In this document: positions 53,148 through 62,329 of the stretch, piece after piece
Layout: every line of letters starts with the position of its first letter
Position numbering within the stretch: the stretch's first letter is position 1
NCBI GenBank assembly: GCA_041685735.1
Contig: JAWLFE010000010.1
Span: forward strand, 1-64,000
DNA from: CSSed11-175R1 sp041685735
GTDB lineage: Bacteria; Actinomycetota; Nitriliruptoria; Nitriliruptorales; Nitriliruptoraceae
Length of the DNA stretch: 64,000 nucleotides
Reading direction: 5' to 3'
Position numbers and translations under genes: made by a program
The notes under the pieces: generated by a model
Databases searched by the model: none
The model's input: only the letters and a program-made list of their open reading frames with translations
What the model was told of the DNA's origin: nothing

Positions 53148-53963
53148 TCAGAAGATCACGCGGGTCCGGAGCAGGTCGGCCGCCCCGGGACCGGTGCTCG
53201 ACAGGGTCACCTCGTCGGGTTCTGCGCGACCGGACAGGATCCGGCAGAACGTGACGGCGTCCAGGTCGACGCGGGGCCCGGCCGTTCCCTGGTGGAACCG
53301 TCCACCCGCGGGACCCGTGAGTGCCAGCTGGACCGACTCACCGTGGCGCCGGGCCCACTCGGCCACGACGTCCTCGACGATGCGACCATCGAGCGCGACC
53401 TGCAGATCCAGGGGCGTCGAGGTGGCACGGGCGATATCCACGGTGTGCAGCCACACGTCGCGGGTGTACACCACGTCCATCAGGTGGCCGAGCCGCAGGC
53501 GCGGTGGCATCCCGCTGGCCGTCGAGCCACCCGGATCCATCGGTACCGACACGAGGCGTAGGGCCGCCGGGAGACGCATCCGGCCGCGCACCGCCGCCGG
53601 CACGACGTCACGGAGCGCATCGATCCGCTGCCCCGGGGACAGGGCCGCGTGCTCCCGGACCTGCAGGTCGTTCGCGGCGTCCAGGCTGTTCCCACCGAAC
53701 CGGGCCGCGTGACGCCGCCCCCACCGCTGCTGCCGCACCGACTCCCGGATCGACGCACAGGCCCGACCGGCGCCGATCAGATGCCCCACGACGGCGGCGA
53801 CGTCCCAGCCCGTGCAGTCGGTCGGTTCGTGCCACGCGTCGTCGTCCAACCCTTCGAGCATCTCGATGAGGCGCGCGTAGGCACGGGTCGCGACCTCCGC
53901 CGCGTCGGTCCGTCGCGCGATCGGCACGATGTCATCCACGGCCTTGGTCGTCTCGAGCTCCAT
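53148..53963 (-). CDS. Mycothiol-dependent maleylpyruvate isomerase (DinB-like) family protein
   Basis: 271 residues from the ATG at 53963 (GAGGAGG SD, 5-base spacing), overlapping the TetR stop by one base. The N-terminal helical bundle carries the WDVAAVVGHLIGAG motif with the metal-ligand histidine, and GHLMDVVYTRDVWLHTVDIA provides the others. A C-terminal sterol-carrier-like domain (MDMPI_C type) follows. Such enzymes use mycothiol, a thiol restricted to actinobacteria. Maleylpyruvate is the known substrate for some, but most are uncharacterised. Confidence 0.87.
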   Translation of the reverse strand: MELETTKAVDDIVPIARRTDAAEVATRAYARLIEMLEGLDDDAWHEPTDCTGWDVAAVVGHLIGAGRACASIRESVRQQRWGRRHAARFGGNSLDAANDLQVREHAALSPGQRIDALRDVVPAAVRGRMRLPAALRLVSVPMDPGGSTASGMPPRLRLGHLMDVVYTRDVWLHTVDIARATSTPLDLQVALDGRIVEDVVAEWARRHGESVQLALTGPAGGRFHQGTAGPRVDLDAVTFCRILSGRAEPDEVTLSSTGPGAADLLRTRVIF

Positions 53964-54553
53964 CACATCCTCCTCGTCTGTGCCAGGATCATCTCGGCAG
54001 CGTCACGGCTGAGTCGCCGCCACCGGTCGCCGGCGGGATCGTTCGCGAGCTGTTGCGCGGCCAGCCCCGCCGTCACGGCGGTCACCAGGTCGACGGCACG
54101 CGGTGCGTCGATCCCGATCCGACCGAGCTCATCGGTCATGCGCTCGTAGGTCGCGACGGATGCCGCGTAGGCCGCATCGGACGGCTGCCAGTCCGGGACC
54201 GCCCGCGTGAACATCAACTGGTACCGGGGCACGGATGCCTGACAGAAGTCGACGAACGTGGCGATCCGCGCCGCCAGCGACCCGACGGGATCGTCGGCGT
54301 CGACCTCGGTGCCGTGGAGCTCTTCGGCGAGTTCCCGGTAGCCCACCGCGAACATCTCGTCGTAGATGGCGGCCTTGTTGGCGACGTAGGTGTAGAGCGA
54401 GGGTGCCCGCATCCCGACCTCGACCGCCAGGTCCCGCAGCGAGAGACCGGCGATCCCATCGCGCTCGGCCAACCGCCAGGCGGCGGCGATGATCTCCGCG
54501 CGCGTCTGCTCGCGTCGCCGCGACCGGACGTCGGTCGCCGTCCCCGTCGCCAT
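53963..54553 (-). CDS. TetR/AcrR family transcriptional regulator (second)
   Basis: 196 residues from the ATG at 54553 (GAGGGAG SD). The DNA-binding domain has LSLRDLAVEVGMRAPSLYTYVANKAAIY. Its stop overlaps the start of the mycothiol enzyme gene, so the two are one operon. A GAAC-GCT-GTTC palindrome and a near copy lie just upstream (54589-54619) and share their core with the sites of the other TetR. Autorepression, and possibly crosstalk, are likely. Inducer unknown. Confidence 0.9.
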   Translation of the reverse strand: MATGTATDVRSRRREQTRAEIIAAAWRLAERDGIAGLSLRDLAVEVGMRAPSLYTYVANKAAIYDEMFAVGYRELAEELHGTEVDADDPVGSLAARIATFVDFCQASVPRYQLMFTRAVPDWQPSDAAYAASVATYERMTDELGRIGIDAPRAVDLVTAVTAGLAAQQLANDPAGDRWRRLSRDAAEMILAQTRRM

Positions 54554-54588
54554 CCCCACTCCCTCGATCCCTGGCTCGGTCGATGTGA

Positions 54589-54619
54589 TGAACGCTGTTC
54601 GTCTTTCCTAACAGCGTTC
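54589..54619. promoter_or_regulatory. TetR operator pair (inverted repeat GAACGCTGTT / AACAGCGTTC)
   Basis: GAACGCTGTT (54590-54599) and AACAGCGTTC (54610-54619) form a perfect 10-bp inverted repeat with a 10-bp spacer, 36 bases before the TetR start. The left arm with two more bases forms GAACGCTGTTC, itself palindromic. The string GAACGCTGTTCG is identical to one in the other TetR's upstream region. Confidence 0.7.
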
Positions 54620-54719
54620 AATATCCGGCAAGGAACGACAGCTGTCAAGGTCGGACCACCGGCGCACGACCCGGCGGCGAGACACCGAGCCACACGTGCT
54701 GCGCAGCGCGTGGGCCCGG

Positions 54720-55937
54720 TCAGGTGGCCGGCAGGTAGCGCTTCATCTCCCGACGCGCCAGGGCCATCTCGTGGACCTCATCGGGCCCATCAGCCAGGCG
54801 GAGCGTGCGGGCGTGGGCCCACATCATCGCCAGCGGGGTGTCGTCGGATACCCCGCCCCCACCGTGGGTCTGGATCGCCTTGTCGAGCACCCATCCGGCC
54901 ATCTCGGGCGCCACGATCTTGATCGCGGCGATCTCCATGCGAGCGCCCTTGTTCCCCACCGTGTCCATGAGATGGGCGGCCTTGAGCGTCAGCAGCCGGG
55001 CCTGCTCGATCTTGACCCGGGCCTGCGCCACCCACTGCTGGAACACACCCTGCTGGGCGATCGGCTTGCCGAACGGCTCCCGGACGAGGGCACGCTGGCA
55101 CATCAGGTCGAACGCCCGCTCCGCCATCCCGATCAGCCGCATGCAGTGGTGGATCCGTCCCGGCCCGAGCCGCGCCTGGGCGATCATGAAACCGTCACCC
55201 TCACCCGCGAGCAGGTTCGCCGCCGGCACGCGGACGTCGACGAACTCGACCTCGGGGTGGCCACCGTGCCCGTCGTAGTGACCGAACACGGGCAGTTCGC
55301 GTACGACGCGGACACCCGGCGTGTCCATCGGCACCAGGATCATCGACTGTTGGCGGTAGGTGTCGGCATCGGGATCCGTGACACCCATGAAGATGCCGAC
55401 CTTGCAGCGGTCGCTGGCGGCCCCCGACGACCACCACTTCCGCCCGTTGATGACGTAGTGATCACCATCGCGCTCGATGCGCGACTGGATGTTGCGGGCG
55501 TCGGACGAGGCGACGTCGGGTTCGGTCATGAAGAACGCCGACCGGATCTCTGCATCGAGCAGGGGCAGCAGCCACTCCTGCTGCTGCGACGGGGTGCCGA
55601 ACATGTGCAGCACCTCCATGTTGCCGGTATCCGGTGCTGCGCAGTTGGTCGCGACCGGCGCCATCAGCGGTGATCGACCGGTGATCTCCGCAAGGTGGGC
55701 GTAGTCGAGGTTGGTCAGGCCCGCACCGTGCTCCTCGTCGGGCAGGAACAGGTTCCACAGCCCGCGCGACCGGGCCTCGACCTGCAGTTCCTCGAGGATC
55801 GCGGGATGGTGGTGGCGGTCGCCGGACGCCTCGATCTGGTCGCGGTACAGCCCCTCGTTGGGGATGATCCGCGTGTCGAGGAAGTCCTGCAGTTCATCGC
55901 GCAGGGCCTGACCGCGGGGACTCGGTGCGAGGTTCAT
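54720..55937 (-). CDS. Acyl-CoA dehydrogenase
   Basis: 405 residues from the ATG at 55937. The fold is complete: N-terminal helical domain, the FAD-binding beta barrel (AFFMTEPDVASSDARNIQ, then GDHYVINGRKWWSSGA) and the C-terminal helical domain (RVKIEQARLLTLKAAHLMD, then IQTHGGGGVSDDTPLA). The C-terminal ADGPDEVH pattern is that of ACAD10/11-like dehydrogenases. It oxidises acyl-CoA to enoyl-CoA, passing electrons to ETF. A separate electron-transfer operon is not nearby. Confidence 0.93.
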   Translation of the reverse strand: MNLAPSPRGQALRDELQDFLDTRIIPNEGLYRDQIEASGDRHHHPAILEELQVEARSRGLWNLFLPDEEHGAGLTNLDYAHLAEITGRSPLMAPVATNCAAPDTGNMEVLHMFGTPSQQQEWLLPLLDAEIRSAFFMTEPDVASSDARNIQSRIERDGDHYVINGRKWWSSGAASDRCKVGIFMGVTDPDADTYRQQSMILVPMDTPGVRVVRELPVFGHYDGHGGHPEVEFVDVRVPAANLLAGEGDGFMIAQARLGPGRIHHCMRLIGMAERAFDLMCQRALVREPFGKPIAQQGVFQQWVAQARVKIEQARLLTLKAAHLMDTVGNKGARMEIAAIKIVAPEMAGWVLDKAIQTHGGGGVSDDTPLAMMWAHARTLRLADGPDEVHEMALARREMKRYLPAT

Positions 55938-56017
55938 CGGGGCGCTCCCCTGTTCGGTTCGGGCGTCGGATCGGGCGACCGGTCGGGTGTCGGCTCGGGT
56001 AGCCGATGGGCGTCAGG

Positions 56018-56251
56018 TCAGGCGGGCGTCTGGCGCGACTGCTGGTAGCCGGCCACGGCGGCCGTGGCGACCTCGGCCGATCGTCGGCGTGCCTCGACGA
56101 GCGCGGTGGCCGCACCGCTCCGGGCCTGCCGGAGCGCCTGCTGACGCGCGACACGACGCCGGGCCGGCCCGTGGTCGGGATCCAACAGGTACATCGCCGC
56201 CGCCCCGGCCGCCGCACCGGTCGACAGGGTCAGCCACGTCCTGAACCGCAC
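56018..56251 (-). CDS. Small YtxH-like membrane-anchored protein (77 aa)
   Basis: 77 residues from a GTG at 56251 with GGAGG immediately before. One N-terminal helix (FRTWLTLSTGAAAGAAAMYLL) ends in the DPDHGPARRR motif typical of small YtxH/DUF-type proteins, followed by a basic/Ala-rich amphipathic tail. The function of this class is unclear, although some are stress-induced. It lies 80 bases upstream of the acyl-CoA dehydrogenase on the same strand. Confidence 0.75.
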   Translation of the reverse strand: MRFRTWLTLSTGAAAGAAAMYLLDPDHGPARRRVARQQALRQARSGAATALVEARRRSAEVATAAVAGYQQSRQTPA

Positions 56252-56500
56252 GGTTCCTCCCGGATCATCACCTGGTTCGCGACCTCGACCATCGGGATCG
56301 AGATGTCGCGCCCTCCTTCTACCGTCCAGACCACCCCGCGTCCAACACGACGATCGGCGTGCGCCGGACGACGGTCCCGGCGCCCTGCGACGGTCCGGGG
56401 ACGGTCCAGGGACACTCCGGGGATGACCCGGGACGATCCACCCTGCGGAGTCGGTACGTTGACCGGACCGTCCGGTATCCCGAACGTCCGACCGTCGCCG

Positions 56501-56580
<80 letters not shown>

Positions 56581-56604
56581 GTCCGGCCGGGATCCCGGCC
56601 GGAC
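56581..56604. promoter_or_regulatory. 24-bp perfect palindrome next to the gap
   Basis: GTCCGGCCGGGA (56581-56592) is followed immediately by its reverse complement (56593-56604). It lies 36 bases before the EamA transporter start. It could be an operator or part of a hairpin. Closeness to the gap makes the sequence uncertain. Confidence 0.5.
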
Positions 56605-56639
56605 CTTCCACACCACCGCACTCAGCCCTCCGGGACGCC

Positions 56640-57614
56640 ATGACCACGACCCCTGCCGCGAACCACGGTGCACGTGGGCGCCTGCCGACCACCTCGTCGG
56701 GGACGATGCTCGATGCCTTCGGCGGCACTGAGTGGGGCCTGCTGGCGATCATCGCGGTCATCTGGGGATCATCGTTCGTTCTGATGGAAATCGGGCTGAC
56801 GGCGTTCGAGCCCGGCCTGGTCACCCTGCTGCGCGTCGGACTCGGCGCCGCTGCGTTGGCTCTGGTGCCCCGCGCCCGCCGGACCCGGATCGACCGCGCC
56901 GACCTCCCGCGGGTCGCACTGCTCGGCGTGACCTGGATCGGGGTTCCCCTGCTGTTGTTCCCGATCGCACAGCAGTGGATCGATTCGTCGGTGGCCGGCA
57001 TGATCAACGGCGCGATGCCCCTGACGACGGCGGCTTGGGCGGCGGTACTCCTGCGGCGCCTCCCCGGACGGACGCAGGTCATCGGCCTCGTCCTGGGCTT
57101 CGCCGGGATCGTGGCCATCTCGCTGCCGGAGATCCCGTTCGGTGCCACCGGTGGGAGCGCGGCGACAGCCGGCGGGACCGCGCTCGTCATGTTCGCCGTG
57201 TTCCTGTACGGACTGTCCGCGAATGTCGCGGTCCCCCTGCAGCAGCGCTACGGAGCGCTCGCGGTCCTGTTCCGCGCCCAACTGTTCGCGCTCATCGTCA
57301 TCGCGCCGTTCGGGCTGTGGGCGATCCGAGGATCGACGTTCGCCTGGGGTCCCGCGCTGGCGATGCTGCCTCTCGGCGTGCTCGGCACCGGTCTGGCGTT
57401 CGTCCTGATGGCCACCCTGGTCGGCCGGGTCGGCGGACCCCGCGGCACCGTGGCGATCTACTTCGTCCCGGTGGTCGCGATCATCCTCGGTGTGATCGCA
57501 CTGCAGGAGCGGATCCATCCGCTGGCCGTGGTCGGGACCGCCTTCGTCCTGGCCGGTGCCTGGATCGCGACCCGCCGGGAGGATCTACCCGCGCCGTCCG
57601 CTGGACGGGCCTGA
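56640..57614 (+). CDS. EamA/DMT-family transporter
   Basis: 324 residues from the ATG at 56640. Ten helices in two repeated EamA halves are recognisable. The first half starts LLAIIAVIWGSSFVLMEIGL and the second includes LVMFAVFLYGLSANVAVPLQ, then AIYFVPVVAIILGVIALQE. These are typical of drug/metabolite exporters of the 10-TMS class. A hydrophilic N-terminus of about 30 residues precedes the first helix. Substrate is not predictable. It is convergent with the thiamine-binding gene. Confidence 0.9.
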   Translation: MTTTPAANHGARGRLPTTSSGTMLDAFGGTEWGLLAIIAVIWGSSFVLMEIGLTAFEPGLVTLLRVGLGAAALALVPRARRTRIDRADLPRVALLGVTWIGVPLLLFPIAQQWIDSSVAGMINGAMPLTTAAWAAVLLRRLPGRTQVIGLVLGFAGIVAISLPEIPFGATGGSAATAGGTALVMFAVFLYGLSANVAVPLQQRYGALAVLFRAQLFALIVIAPFGLWAIRGSTFAWGPALAMLPLGVLGTGLAFVLMATLVGRVGGPRGTVAIYFVPVVAIILGVIALQERIHPLAVVGTAFVLAGAWIATRREDLPAPSAGRA

Positions 57615-57647
57615 GGGTCCCCACGTGCGAGGCGGCTCCGATGCCGG

Positions 57648-57956
57648 TCACCTCGGATCGGTGCCGTCGGCCAGCGCGTGCTCGACACGCTCGATCTTGC
57701 TGGTGAGCGCGCCCTCATGCCCCGGTCGGTGATCGAACTTCGCCACGACACTGACGCGTGGTGCATGCTCCGCCGCGTACTCGATACAGCGTTGGATCAG
57801 CGCGAGGACCTCGCCCGGCTCTCCCTCGACGGTGGTGAACATCGCCGAGGTCTCGTTGGGGAGCCCACTGTCCCGGATGATGCGGACGCAACCCGCCACG
57901 ACGTCGCCGACGGAATCCGTCCCGCCCATCGGGGTCACGGAGAACGATCCGAGCAT
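57648..57956 (-). CDS. MTH1187/YkoF-like thiamine-binding protein
   Basis: 102 residues from the ATG at 57956 (AAGGAG SD, 6-base spacing). The sequence begins MLGSFSVTPMGGTDSVGD and contains TSAMFTTVEGEPGEVLALIQ and a C-terminal DHRPGHEGALTSKIERVE. It matches the small ferredoxin-like MTH1187 family, members of which bind thiamine. Length is typical. Co-transcription with engB, 85 bases upstream, is possible. Confidence 0.87.
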   Translation of the reverse strand: MLGSFSVTPMGGTDSVGDVVAGCVRIIRDSGLPNETSAMFTTVEGEPGEVLALIQRCIEYAAEHAPRVSVVAKFDHRPGHEGALTSKIERVEHALADGTDPR

Positions 57957-58041
57957 GCTGCGCTCCTTCCCGAGCGGTCGGGCCGGCGCGGGTCCGCACC
58001 GGCGTTCGAGACGTTCTGCGCGATCATCGCACGTGATCGGC

Positions 58042-58626
58042 TCAGCTGCCGAGCCACTCCCCGACCAGCCCTCGCAACCTCGGGATGTTGACACCCTTCT
58101 CCGCACTGACCCAGACGACGTGCTTCGGCTCCAGCCCGCACCCGGTCGCCAGGTCGCGCTTGCGCCGCTCACGCTTGGAGGCCTTGACCTTGTCGTGCTT
58201 GGTCGCCACGACCGTGAAGGGCACCTCGTGGTCACGGAGGAACGCCAGCACCTCCAGGTCCAAGGCGGTCGGGCCCACCTCGCCGTCGACGAGCGCCAGG
58301 ACCATCACCAGACGCTCGCGCTCGCGAAGGTAGGTGTCCATGCGCCGTCGCCACCGCCGGCGATCGTCCTTCGAGGCCTTCGCGTAGCCGTACCCGGGCA
58401 GGTCCACCACCGTGGCACCGGTCGGGGTCACGAAACAGTTCAGCAGCTGGGTCCGACCCGGTGTCTTGGACGTGCGTGCCAGATCCTGCTTGCCGGCGAC
58501 GGCGTTGAGCAGCGACGACTTCCCGACGTTGGAGCGCCCGATCACCGCCACCTCGCGGGAACTGCGAGGGAGTCCGTCGACGTCGTCGGCGGACAGCAGG
58601 AAGGCCAGGGGCACGGGCGCACTCAT
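58042..58626 (-). CDS. engB: Ribosome biogenesis GTP-binding protein EngB/YihA
   Basis: 194 residues from the ATG at 58626. An ATG at 58644 is an alternative, and neither has a strong SD. The GTPase motifs are GRSNVGKSSLL (G1, 30-40), TPGRTQ, DLPGYGYAK (G3) and TKHDKVKASKR (G4). The SAEKG motif closes the fold. EngB helps assemble the 50S subunit. It follows the FtsX-type permease gene region but is a separate unit. Length is standard for the family. Confidence 0.95.
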   Translation of the reverse strand: MSAPVPLAFLLSADDVDGLPRSSREVAVIGRSNVGKSSLLNAVAGKQDLARTSKTPGRTQLLNCFVTPTGATVVDLPGYGYAKASKDDRRRWRRRMDTYLRERERLVMVLALVDGEVGPTALDLEVLAFLRDHEVPFTVVATKHDKVKASKRERRKRDLATGCGLEPKHVVWVSAEKGVNIPRLRGLVGEWLGS

Positions 58627-58708
58627 GGGTGCAGTGTCGCGCATCGGCGGCGTGTCCAGTGCACCCCCCGGGCAGGAGCGTCGCTCCCTGGACCGGACAC
58701 GCCGCCGT

Positions 58709-61249
58709 TCACTCCACGGTGACGGCGTCGAGCACGTTCAACCGGGAGGCGCGGATCGCCGGGAGGACCCCGGCGATCACCCCGAAGATCGCAGCGACCA
58801 CCACGTAGGCGCTCAGCTGCCCGACGGGGACGATCATGCGGGCGATGCCCTCGTCACGGAGTGCCGTGACGATCGCCCAACCGAGGAACGTGCCGACACC
58901 GACCCCGAGCAGTGCCCCGAACACCGACACGAACACCGACTCCCACAACACCATGCGACGGGTCTGGCGGCGGTCCATGCCGACCGCCCGTAGGAGCCCG
59001 ATCTCGCGGGTGCGCTCGATGACGGCCAGCACCAGGGTGTTGGCGATGCCGAGCAGGGCCACGACGATGGCCAGCGCCAGTAGGGCGATCATCAACCCGA
59101 GGATCCCGGCGATCTGATCCTCCTGCTGTTGGCGGAACTCCGCCTGGTCGGTGACGGTCACACCGGGTGCCACCGTCACCGCCTGCTGGACGGCGCCACG
59201 TGCAGCCTCGAGGTCGCCCGCAGCGTTGGCCATGACCTGGACCGCGCCCCGGCTCTCGGGTGCGAGTTCGCGCAGCCCGTCCAGCGAGACGACGTAGCCG
59301 CCCAGCAACTGTGCCGTCTCGAAGGTCGCCCCCACCGTGAGCACCACGTCACGCCCGTCTGCGGTGACGACCGGGAGCGGATCGCCGATCTGCAGATCGC
59401 GGTCCGCTGCCACCTCCTCCTGCACCGCGATCCCCCCGGCATCGAGGTCGACGATGGAGCCGTCGACGCCCCCCAACTCGACGAGCTCGTCGATGACGCT
59501 CGTATCCACCGCGAGGATCGTGCGGACCGTGCCGTCGTCCTCGACCTGGCCGAACCGGATCGGGCTGACCTCGGCGATCGCCGGATCGTCACGCAGTGCG
59601 TCGACGACCCCCGACGGGATGTCGCGCAGGCCCGTCTGGTCCCCCTGGACGATCAGGTCTGCCCGGAACTGATCGACGAGCGCATCGCTGACGGCGCCCT
59701 GGATGGATGCGGTGAGGATCGTGACCGCAGAGACCAGTGCGAGACCGATCATCAGCGCCGAGGCGGTGGACGCCGTCCGTCGGGGGTCACGGCCGGCGTT
59801 CCCCCGGGCGAGCTTCCCGGGCACCGAGTACCGGGCCGGGAGTGCACCGAGCAGCCGCGCGACGGGACCGGCCAGCAGCGGGGCGAGCAGCGTGACCCCG
59901 ATGAACGCAAGGGCGGCACCGGCGCCGACGACCGCGAGGGGTTGTGGCACGACACCGGCGAGGCCGAGGGTCAGGCCGACGGCACCGAGGACCGCCAGGA
60001 CCGCGCCCACGATGGACCGTCGCAGGAGCGGCGCCGCGGCCTGCGTCGCGGCGCCGCGCATGGCCTCGACCGGCGGGACCCGGCTCGCGCGGCGGGCGGG
60101 CGCGATCGCGGCGACCATCGTCACGCCGGTTCCGACGATGAAGGCGACCACCACGGTGCGGACAGCGATGACCGAGCCGGAGGTCGGCAGATCGATGCCG
60201 AAGGCCCCGATGAGTACCGGCAACAGGTTCGCCAGCCCGATCCCGAACAGCAGTCCGATCGCCGAAGCGATCAGCCCCACCGCCAGCGCCTCGATCAGGA
60301 CGGCGGTCGACACCTGCCGGCGGGAGGCTCCGACGGCCCGGAGCAGCGCGAACTCGCGGGAGCGCTGCGCGACGACGATCCCGAACGTGTTGACCACCAG
60401 GAAGGAGCCCACGAACAGCGCGATCCCAGCGAACGCCAGCAGTGCCGTCGTCAGGAAGCCGAGGGCATCTCCGACATCCGCCTGGTCCGCGGCAGCGCGG
60501 TCGGTAGAGGTGGTCACCGATGCGGTGTCTCCGACCGCGGCCTCGATCCGTGAGGCGAGCACCGCCGGATCGACCGTCCCGTCCCCGACGACCGCGATCT
60601 CGTCGAACCGTCCCTCCTTGTCGAACAGCTCTCGTGCGAACTCGAGTTCGAACGTTGCGATCGTCGCGCCCAGCAGGTTGTCCGACTCACCGAACCCCGT
60701 CACCCCGACGAGCGTGACCGGCTCCACCCCGTCGGGCCCGATGACCTCCACGGTGTCACCCAGCTCGAAGCCGTGGCGTTCGAAGGTCCCGGCGTCCATC
60801 GTCACCTCACCGGACGCCTCCGGAGCCCGTCCGTCCCGCAGGTTGAGGGGACCGGCGCCGGCACCCTCGACCCAGGAGAAGGCGAGCGTCGGTGCCTGGG
60901 GAAGGATCGGTTCTCCGTCCGGTGCCACGAACGCGGCGACCCCCTCGACCGATCCCTCGACCTCGGCGACTCCATCGAGCTCAACGACCGTCTCGACCAG
61001 GTCCGCGGCGAGGCTCGGCCGCGGCCCGGCGCCGAGGTCGGCCGTTGAGGTCTCGAAGCCACGCGGACCCTGGACGAAGACGTCCGCGCCGTCATAGCTC
61101 GTCTCGAAGAGCTCGTCGAACGCCGCCTCGATCGAGTCCGTCAGGACGAACGCCCCCGCCACGAACGTGACCCCGACCACGACGGCCAGGGCGGTCAACA
61201 GGAACCGGATCCTGTGCCCGAGCAGACCCTTCAGGGCGACGCGGAACAT
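58709..61249 (-). CDS. FtsX-like ABC transporter permease
   Basis: 846 residues from the ATG at 61249, which overlaps the stop of the ATPase gene (TGATG). It has one N-terminal helix, a large extracytoplasmic domain (about 40-260), a helix cluster with FLVVNTFGIVVAQRSREFALLRAVGASRRQV, further helices, a second outer domain and a final helix group with NTLVLAVIERTREIGLLRAVGMDRRQ. Two copies of the FtsX/MacB-type ERxREIxLLRAxG motif confirm the DUF214 fold. With its ATPase it should export or extract lipids, peptides or antibiotics. A LiaRS-like two-component system lies upstream. Confidence 0.92.
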   Translation of the reverse strand: MFRVALKGLLGHRIRFLLTALAVVVGVTFVAGAFVLTDSIEAAFDELFETSYDGADVFVQGPRGFETSTADLGAGPRPSLAADLVETVVELDGVAEVEGSVEGVAAFVAPDGEPILPQAPTLAFSWVEGAGAGPLNLRDGRAPEASGEVTMDAGTFERHGFELGDTVEVIGPDGVEPVTLVGVTGFGESDNLLGATIATFELEFARELFDKEGRFDEIAVVGDGTVDPAVLASRIEAAVGDTASVTTSTDRAAADQADVGDALGFLTTALLAFAGIALFVGSFLVVNTFGIVVAQRSREFALLRAVGASRRQVSTAVLIEALAVGLIASAIGLLFGIGLANLLPVLIGAFGIDLPTSGSVIAVRTVVVAFIVGTGVTMVAAIAPARRASRVPPVEAMRGAATQAAAPLLRRSIVGAVLAVLGAVGLTLGLAGVVPQPLAVVGAGAALAFIGVTLLAPLLAGPVARLLGALPARYSVPGKLARGNAGRDPRRTASTASALMIGLALVSAVTILTASIQGAVSDALVDQFRADLIVQGDQTGLRDIPSGVVDALRDDPAIAEVSPIRFGQVEDDGTVRTILAVDTSVIDELVELGGVDGSIVDLDAGGIAVQEEVAADRDLQIGDPLPVVTADGRDVVLTVGATFETAQLLGGYVVSLDGLRELAPESRGAVQVMANAAGDLEAARGAVQQAVTVAPGVTVTDQAEFRQQQEDQIAGILGLMIALLALAIVVALLGIANTLVLAVIERTREIGLLRAVGMDRRQTRRMVLWESVFVSVFGALLGVGVGTFLGWAIVTALRDEGIARMIVPVGQLSAYVVVAAIFGVIAGVLPAIRASRLNVLDAVTVE

Positions 61250-62049
61250 CAGTTCGCCTCGGGCGGAAGCTCGCCCTCCAACTGCTTCATCCGGTCCAGC
61301 ACCCGATCGGCCGTCGGTGCCTCCATGTCATCGACGACACGACCATCCGCCAGGAAGAGCAGCCGGTCCGCGTAGCTGGCGGCGGTCGGGTCGTGGGTCA
61401 CCATCACGACCGTCTGCTGCACGGTCCGGGCGGCATCCCGCAGGAAACCGAGGAGCTCCGCCCCGGACCGCGAATCCAGGGCACCGGTCGGCTCGTCGGC
61501 GAACACCACGGTCGGCCGGCTCACCAGGGCGCGTGCAGCGGCGACCCGCTGCTGCTGTCCCCCGGACAGCTCGGCGGGCGTGTGTGACAACCGGTCGCCG
61601 AGGTTCAGCGTGTCGACGATGCGCTCGAGCCAGTCACGGTCGACCTTGCGGCCGGCGAGGTCCACCGGCAGCGTGATGTTCTCCGCGGCGGTGAGGGTCG
61701 GCACAAGGTTGTAGCTCTGGAAGACGAACCCGACCTGCTCGCGACGCAGCCGCGTCAGCTGCTTGTCGTTGAGCCCCTCGAGCGCCGTGCCGTCGATCTC
61801 CACGGATCCGGAGGTCAGGCGGTCGAGCCCGGCCGTGCAGTGCAGCAGGGTCGACTTGCCGGACCCCGATGGCCCCATGATGGCAAGGAAGCGACCACGA
61901 GGTACCTCGAGGTCGATGCCGGCCAGCGCGTGGACCGCGGTCGGGCCCTCGCCGTAGGTCTTGATCGCGTCTCGGACCCGGACCGCGGGAGCCGCAGCTG
62001 CCGAGGTCGGGCCGTCGGGAGCATCGACGGCATCGTGCGGTGCGCTCAC
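61249..62049 (-). CDS. ABC transporter ATP-binding protein (MacB/LolD type)
   Basis: 266 residues from a GTG at 62049 (GGAAGGA SD). The frame stays open upstream, but that part overlaps a decayed gene and is rejected. Walker A GPSGSGKST (59-67), Q-loop VFQSYNLV, ABC signature LSGGQQQR, Walker B VVFADEPTG and the H-loop THDPT are all intact. This is the MacB/LolD branch that pairs with FtsX-type permeases. It is coupled to the permease gene by a TGATG overlap. A leader of about 20 residues before the domain is Ala/Pro-rich. Confidence 0.94.
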   Translation of the reverse strand: MSAPHDAVDAPDGPTSAAAAPAVRVRDAIKTYGEGPTAVHALAGIDLEVPRGRFLAIMGPSGSGKSTLLHCTAGLDRLTSGSVEIDGTALEGLNDKQLTRLRREQVGFVFQSYNLVPTLTAAENITLPVDLAGRKVDRDWLERIVDTLNLGDRLSHTPAELSGGQQQRVAAARALVSRPTVVFADEPTGALDSRSGAELLGFLRDAARTVQQTVVMVTHDPTAASYADRLLFLADGRVVDDMEAPTADRVLDRMKQLEGELPPEAN

Positions 62050-62329
62050 GAAGGATCCTTCCGGGGACACCGGAGTGGTGGAGCCCAGGGCTCGGCCACG
62101 CGGGTCCTGCGGGTCCTGCTGGGGGTCGGGTCCTGCTGGGGGGTCGAAGCCGACGCTACGCATGCCGGGCACCAGCGCCATCCCCCGGAAGGTCGGTTCC
62201 CCGTCCTCCTCGCGGATGACGGGGAAACGGGTCGATCGGTCCTGGCAGGTCAGTCGATGGCGGCGTACAGGGTGATGCCGCCCTGACGCCCCAGCAGGAA
62301 CAGGGCCGGGGCCAGGGCAAGGATGGCGG

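Noticed and set aside
53141..53900. Forward-strand frames opposite the mycothiol enzyme gene
   Set aside because: Arg/Pro-rich composition typical of antisense shadows in GC-rich DNA.
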